In this document: piece after piece, positions 24,613-27,728 of the stretch | How positions within the stretch are numbered: position 1 is the first letter of the stretch | Layout: the number at the start of each line of letters is the position of its first letter | Made by a program: the position numbers and the translations under genes | The notes under the pieces: model-generated | Seen by the model: only the letters and a program-made list of their open reading frames with translations | The model's database searches: none | Told to the model about the DNA's origin: nothing | DNA from: Gallionella sp. UBA4121 | Lineage (GTDB): Bacteria; Pseudomonadota; Gammaproteobacteria; Burkholderiales; Gallionellaceae | Reading direction: 5' to 3' | Length of the DNA stretch: 27,728 nucleotides | NCBI GenBank assembly: GCA_002381565.1 | Contig: DFWZ01000047.1 | Coordinates: forward strand, 72,039-99,766

Positions 24613-25502
24613 AACAAGCTGATCACACACCCGGGCAGAAGTTGCGCCTGGCGGTCGAAGAAAACCATCCCTTGCAGGTAGTCGGTGCCGTGACTGCCTA
24701 TTGCGCCATCCTAGCCGAAAAAAGCGGCCACAAGGCGCTGTATCTGTCCGGCGGAGGGGTTGCGGCTTCCTCGCTCGGCATGCCCGATCTTGGCATCACC
24801 ACCTTGCATGATGTATGTGAGGATGCGCGCCGCATCACGGCGGCAAGCACCCTGCCGCTGCTGGTGGACATCGACACCGGATGGGGCGGCTCCTTCAACA
24901 TTGCGCGCGCCACACGCGAAATCGCGCAAGCCGGGGCCGCCGGTTTTCACATCGAAGATCAGGTGATGCAAAAGCGCTGCGGGCATCGCCCGAACAAGGC
25001 TATCGTATCGCAGTCCGAGATGGTGGATCGCATCAAGGCCGCCGTGGATGCGCGCACGGATGCAAGCTTTGTCATCATGGCCCGCACCGATGCGCTGGCC
25101 GTGGAAGGCATGCAATCCGCCATCGAACGCGCCCAGGCCTGCGTGGAAGCCGGTGCCGACATGGTTTTCCCCGAGGCAATGATTACGCTGGAACAATACG
25201 CCGAATTCACCCGTGCGGTTTCGGTACCGGTACTGGCAAACATCACCGAGTTTGGCGCAACCCCGCTGTATACCACCGAACAACTGGGCAGCGTCGACAT
25301 CAAACTGGTGTTGTACCCGCTGTCAGCGTTCCGTGCCATGAGTCAGGCTGCGCTCAATGTTTATCAGCACATCCTGGCAGACGGCACCCAGGAAAAAGTC
25401 GTACCCCAGATGCAATCGCGCATGGAGCTTTACGACTATCTGGGCTATCACGCCTATGAGCAGAAACTGGATCGGCTGTTTACTGAGCAAGGCGCCGAAT
25501 AG
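24609..25502 (+). CDS. prpB: PrpB, 2-methylisocitrate lyase
   Basis: Cleaves 2-methylisocitrate to pyruvate and succinate, the last step of the methylcitrate cycle. 297 residues, usual length. Isocitrate-lyase/PEP-mutase superfamily motifs: YLSGGGVAASSLGMPDLG, the metal-binding LLVDIDTGWGG (Asp87, Asp89), FHIEDQVMQKRCGH with catalytic Cys124 in KRCGH, and the C-terminal Arg-rich lid. The KRCGH motif together with SGGG marks it as PrpB rather than isocitrate lyase. Translationally coupled to the regulator; prpC follows after 20 bases. Confidence 0.97.
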   Translation: MKQADHTPGQKLRLAVEENHPLQVVGAVTAYCAILAEKSGHKALYLSGGGVAASSLGMPDLGITTLHDVCEDARRITAASTLPLLVDIDTGWGGSFNIARATREIAQAGAAGFHIEDQVMQKRCGHRPNKAIVSQSEMVDRIKAAVDARTDASFVIMARTDALAVEGMQSAIERAQACVEAGADMVFPEAMITLEQYAEFTRAVSVPVLANITEFGATPLYTTEQLGSVDIKLVLYPLSAFRAMSQAALNVYQHILADGTQEKVVPQMQSRMELYDYLGYHAYEQKLDRLFTEQGAE

Positions 25503-25522
25503 TTCACTTCAGGGAGAAAAAC

Positions 25523-26671
25523 ATGGCAGAAGAATACGCACTACCCAAACCGAAGAAATCTGTTGCCCTGTCAGGCACGGTCGCGGGCAACACGGCGATC
25601 TGCACGGTGGGACGTACCGGCAACGATCTGCATTATCGCGGCTACGACATTCTGGATTTTGCCGAAACAGCCGAATTCGAGGAGATCGCGCACCTGCTGA
25701 TTCACGGCACGCTGCCTGATCGCACACAATTGCAAGCCTATAAGGCAAAACTGAAATCGCAGCGCACCCTGCCGCAAGCCGTCAAACGAGTGCTGGAAGC
25801 GATTTCGGCGAACGCTCACCCGATGGACGTGATGCGCACCGGCTGTTCGGCTCTTGGCACCTGCGAGCAGGAACCGGAAGCGCACAGCGAAGCTGCCACG
25901 CGCGAGCTGATCGACCGCATGCTCGCCTGCTTCGGGTCGATGCTGCTGTACTGGCACCACTATACGACCAGCGGAAAACGCATCGAGGTGGAAACCGATG
26001 ACGACACCATAGGCGCGCACTTCCTGCATCTGCTGCACGGGAAACCTGCCAAAGCATCCTGGGTGCGCGCCATGCACACCTCGCTGATTTTATATGCCGA
26101 ACATGAGTTCAACGCCTCAACCTTCACTGCGCGCGTGATTGCGGGTACCAATTCGGATCTGTATTCCTGCATCACCGGTGCGATCGGTGCGTTGCGCGGT
26201 CCCAAGCACGGCGGCGCCAACGAAGAAGCATTCCGCATCCAGAGCCGTTATAAGAACGCCGATGAGGCGGAAACCGACATCCGCGAGCGTGTGGCAAGAA
26301 AAGAGATCGTCATCGGCTTCGGCCACCCGGTCTATACCATCGCCGACCCGCGCAATGAGGTCATCAAACGTGTGGCGCAACAACTAGCAGAGGAGCAAGG
26401 CGACATGCGCCTGTATGACATCGCGGCTCGCTTGGAAACTGTCATGTGGGAGACCAAGAAGATGTTCCCCAATCTGGACTGGTTTTCCGCAGTCTCGTAT
26501 CACATGATGGGCGTGCCGACCACGATGTTCACGCCGCTGTTCGTGATCGCGCGCGTCACCGGCTGGGGCGCACATGTGATGGAGCAGCGTAGCGATGGCA
26601 AGATCATCCGCCCGAGTGCGAATTACATCGGCCCGGAAAATCTGGCCTGGACCCCTGTTGAACAACGCTAA
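25523..26671 (+). CDS. prpC: PrpC, 2-methylcitrate synthase
   Basis: Condenses propionyl-CoA with oxaloacetate to 2-methylcitrate. 382 residues, the short citrate-synthase type. The catalytic triad is visible: His229 (RGPKHGGANE), His268 (GFGHPVYTI) and Asp319 (FPNLDWFSA). The N-terminus (SGTVAGNTAICTVG, LHYRGYDILD) is that of methylcitrate synthases. CAGGGAG precedes the ATG. Assignment as PrpC rather than GltA rests on length, these N-terminal motifs and position between prpB and prpD. Confidence 0.97.
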   Translation: MAEEYALPKPKKSVALSGTVAGNTAICTVGRTGNDLHYRGYDILDFAETAEFEEIAHLLIHGTLPDRTQLQAYKAKLKSQRTLPQAVKRVLEAISANAHPMDVMRTGCSALGTCEQEPEAHSEAATRELIDRMLACFGSMLLYWHHYTTSGKRIEVETDDDTIGAHFLHLLHGKPAKASWVRAMHTSLILYAEHEFNASTFTARVIAGTNSDLYSCITGAIGALRGPKHGGANEEAFRIQSRYKNADEAETDIRERVARKEIVIGFGHPVYTIADPRNEVIKRVAQQLAEEQGDMRLYDIAARLETVMWETKKMFPNLDWFSAVSYHMMGVPTTMFTPLFVIARVTGWGAHVMEQRSDGKIIRPSANYIGPENLAWTPVEQR

Positions 26672-26680
26672 GGATAAAAA

Positions 26681-27728
26681 ATGAGTGCAAATGTAGAAAT
26701 GAATAACCGCCCTGCCCCGGATGGGGTGCTGGTGGATATCGCGCAATATGTCTGCCGCATGGACATTACCTCGATTGAAGCCTACGACACCGCGCGTAAC
26801 TGCCTGATCGACACGCTGGGCTGCGGCCTGCTGGCATTGCGTTTTCCTGAATGCACCAAGCATCTGGGCTCGTTAGTTCCCGGCACCACGGTGCGCCACG
26901 GTGCGCGCGTACCCGGCACCTCGCATGAGCTCGATCCTGTGAAGGCGGCGTGGGACATCGGCGCGATGATCCGCTGGCTCGATTACAACGACACCTGGCT
27001 GGCCGCCGAATGGGGTCATCCTTCGGACAATCTGGGCGGGATACTCGCCGTTGCCGATTACCTGTCCCGCTGCCGTGTTGCCGAAGGACAGCCGCCGCTG
27101 ACGATACGTGACGTATTGACGGCGATGATCAAGGCGCATGAGATTCAGGGCGTGCTGGCGCTGGAGAACAGCTTTAACCGCGTGGGTCTGGATCATGTCA
27201 TTCTGGTGAAGGTTGCATCCGCAGCAGTCGTCACTCGCCTGCTGGGCGGCAGCGAAGCTCAGGTGATCGACGCGTTGTCACAGGCGTTTGTCGACGGCCA
27301 GTCGTTGCGCACCTACCGCCATTCGCCGAACGCAGGTTCGCGCAAATCCTGGGCGGCAGGAGATGCCACTTCGCGCGCCGTGCGTCTTGCCATGATGACC
27401 ATGGCAGGCGAGATGGGTATTCCCGGTGTGCTGACCGCACCGCAGTGGGGTTTCTACGATGTGCTGTTTTCCAAGACCAACAAGGACCAGCAGATGAAGC
27501 CCGAGGCGCAGCGCAGCTTCAGTCTGCCGCAAGCTTATGGCAGCTACGTGATGGAAAACGTGCTGTTCAAAATATCCTTCCCCGCCGAATTCCATGCGCA
27601 AACCGCCTGTGAAGCTGCTGTGCTTTTGCATCCGCAAGTAAAGGGGCGCTTGGCCGACATCAGCCGGATCGTCATCACCACTCACGAATCCGCCATCCGC
27701 ATTATCTCCAAGGTAGGCCCGCTGGCGA
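26681..27728 (+). CDS. prpD: PrpD, 2-methylcitrate dehydratase (3' end beyond window)
   Basis: MmgE/PrpD family; dehydrates 2-methylcitrate to 2-methyl-cis-aconitate. 349 complete codons are visible of an expected ~480. Recognisable stretches: NCLIDTLGCGLLALRFPEC, IRWLDYNDTWLAAEWGHPSDN, GVLALENSFNRVGLDHVILVK, SWAAGDATSRAVRLA and FPAEFHAQTACEAA. AAGGA lies 6 bases before ATG 26681, and 9 bases separate it from the prpC stop. Its presence directly after prpC gives the prpBCD order of enterobacteria instead of the acnD-prpF variant common in betaproteobacteria; what follows is outside the window. Confidence 0.95.
   Translation, partial: MSANVEMNNRPAPDGVLVDIAQYVCRMDITSIEAYDTARNCLIDTLGCGLLALRFPECTKHLGSLVPGTTVRHGARVPGTSHELDPVKAAWDIGAMIRWLDYNDTWLAAEWGHPSDNLGGILAVADYLSRCRVAEGQPPLTIRDVLTAMIKAHEIQGVLALENSFNRVGLDHVILVKVASAAVVTRLLGGSEAQVIDALSQAFVDGQSLRTYRHSPNAGSRKSWAAGDATSRAVRLAMMTMAGEMGIPGVLTAPQWGFYDVLFSKTNKDQQMKPEAQRSFSLPQAYGSYVMENVLFKISFPAEFHAQTACEAAVLLHPQVKGRLADISRIVITTHESAIRIISKVGPLA

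Noticed and set aside
1..27728. CRISPR arrays, tRNA or rRNA genes
   Set aside because: I saw no regularly spaced direct repeats and no tRNA or rRNA signatures on either strand.

Overview
The window reads as chromosome of a betaproteobacterium. The chp-type pilus chemotaxis cluster next to yqgE-ruvX, an E. coli-like argA, a trkA-trkH pair and a GntR-led prp operon all fit, and an affiliation near Gallionellaceae/Nitrosomonadales is my inference from gene content only. Most of it is dense, ordinary chromosome; about 19.4-22.3 kb is an accessory-looking, gene-poor stretch.

Layout. 1-861 (minus): yqgE overlapping the 5' end of ruvX, whose N-terminus carries an in-frame repeat-derived insert. 1046-3907 (minus): a 953-residue protein joining a peptidoglycan-binding domain, a GH19 domain, a papain-like protease and an alpha/beta hydrolase. 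4394-12884 (minus): pilG-pilH-pilI-pilJ-chpA, the chemosensory system of type IV pili, with a REP-like hairpin and a second inverted repeat between pilH and pilI. 12991-15824 (minus): trkA-trkH potassium uptake, trkA probably starting at TTG. 15851-17234 (minus): an inositol-monophosphatase-family enzyme and a thioredoxin-fold protein, divergent from rsmE. 17305-19446 (plus): rsmE and argA.

At 19757-21226 a small slyX gene is split after its sixth codon by a 1254-bp IS200/IS605-type element that encodes only TnpB. Joining the two flanks restores an intact 71-codon SlyX frame, so both ends of the element are fixed to within one base, and the guide of the TnpB RNA is the 5' end of slyX itself. 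The next kilobase has no convincing gene. It does hold a strong candidate small RNA (about 21556-21669): two hairpins with C-rich loops (TCCTCCCT and G-C8-T) followed by an intrinsic terminator, and several diverged copies of a short repeat.

22298-23602 (plus) encodes an M18 aminopeptidase. 23935-27728 (plus) is the methylcitrate cycle for propionate use: a GntR/FCD regulator with two palindromic operators at its promoter, then prpB, prpC and prpD (prpD cut by the window edge). The regulator and prpB overlap by ATGA and the later genes are 9-20 bases apart, so this is one operon, probably autoregulated.
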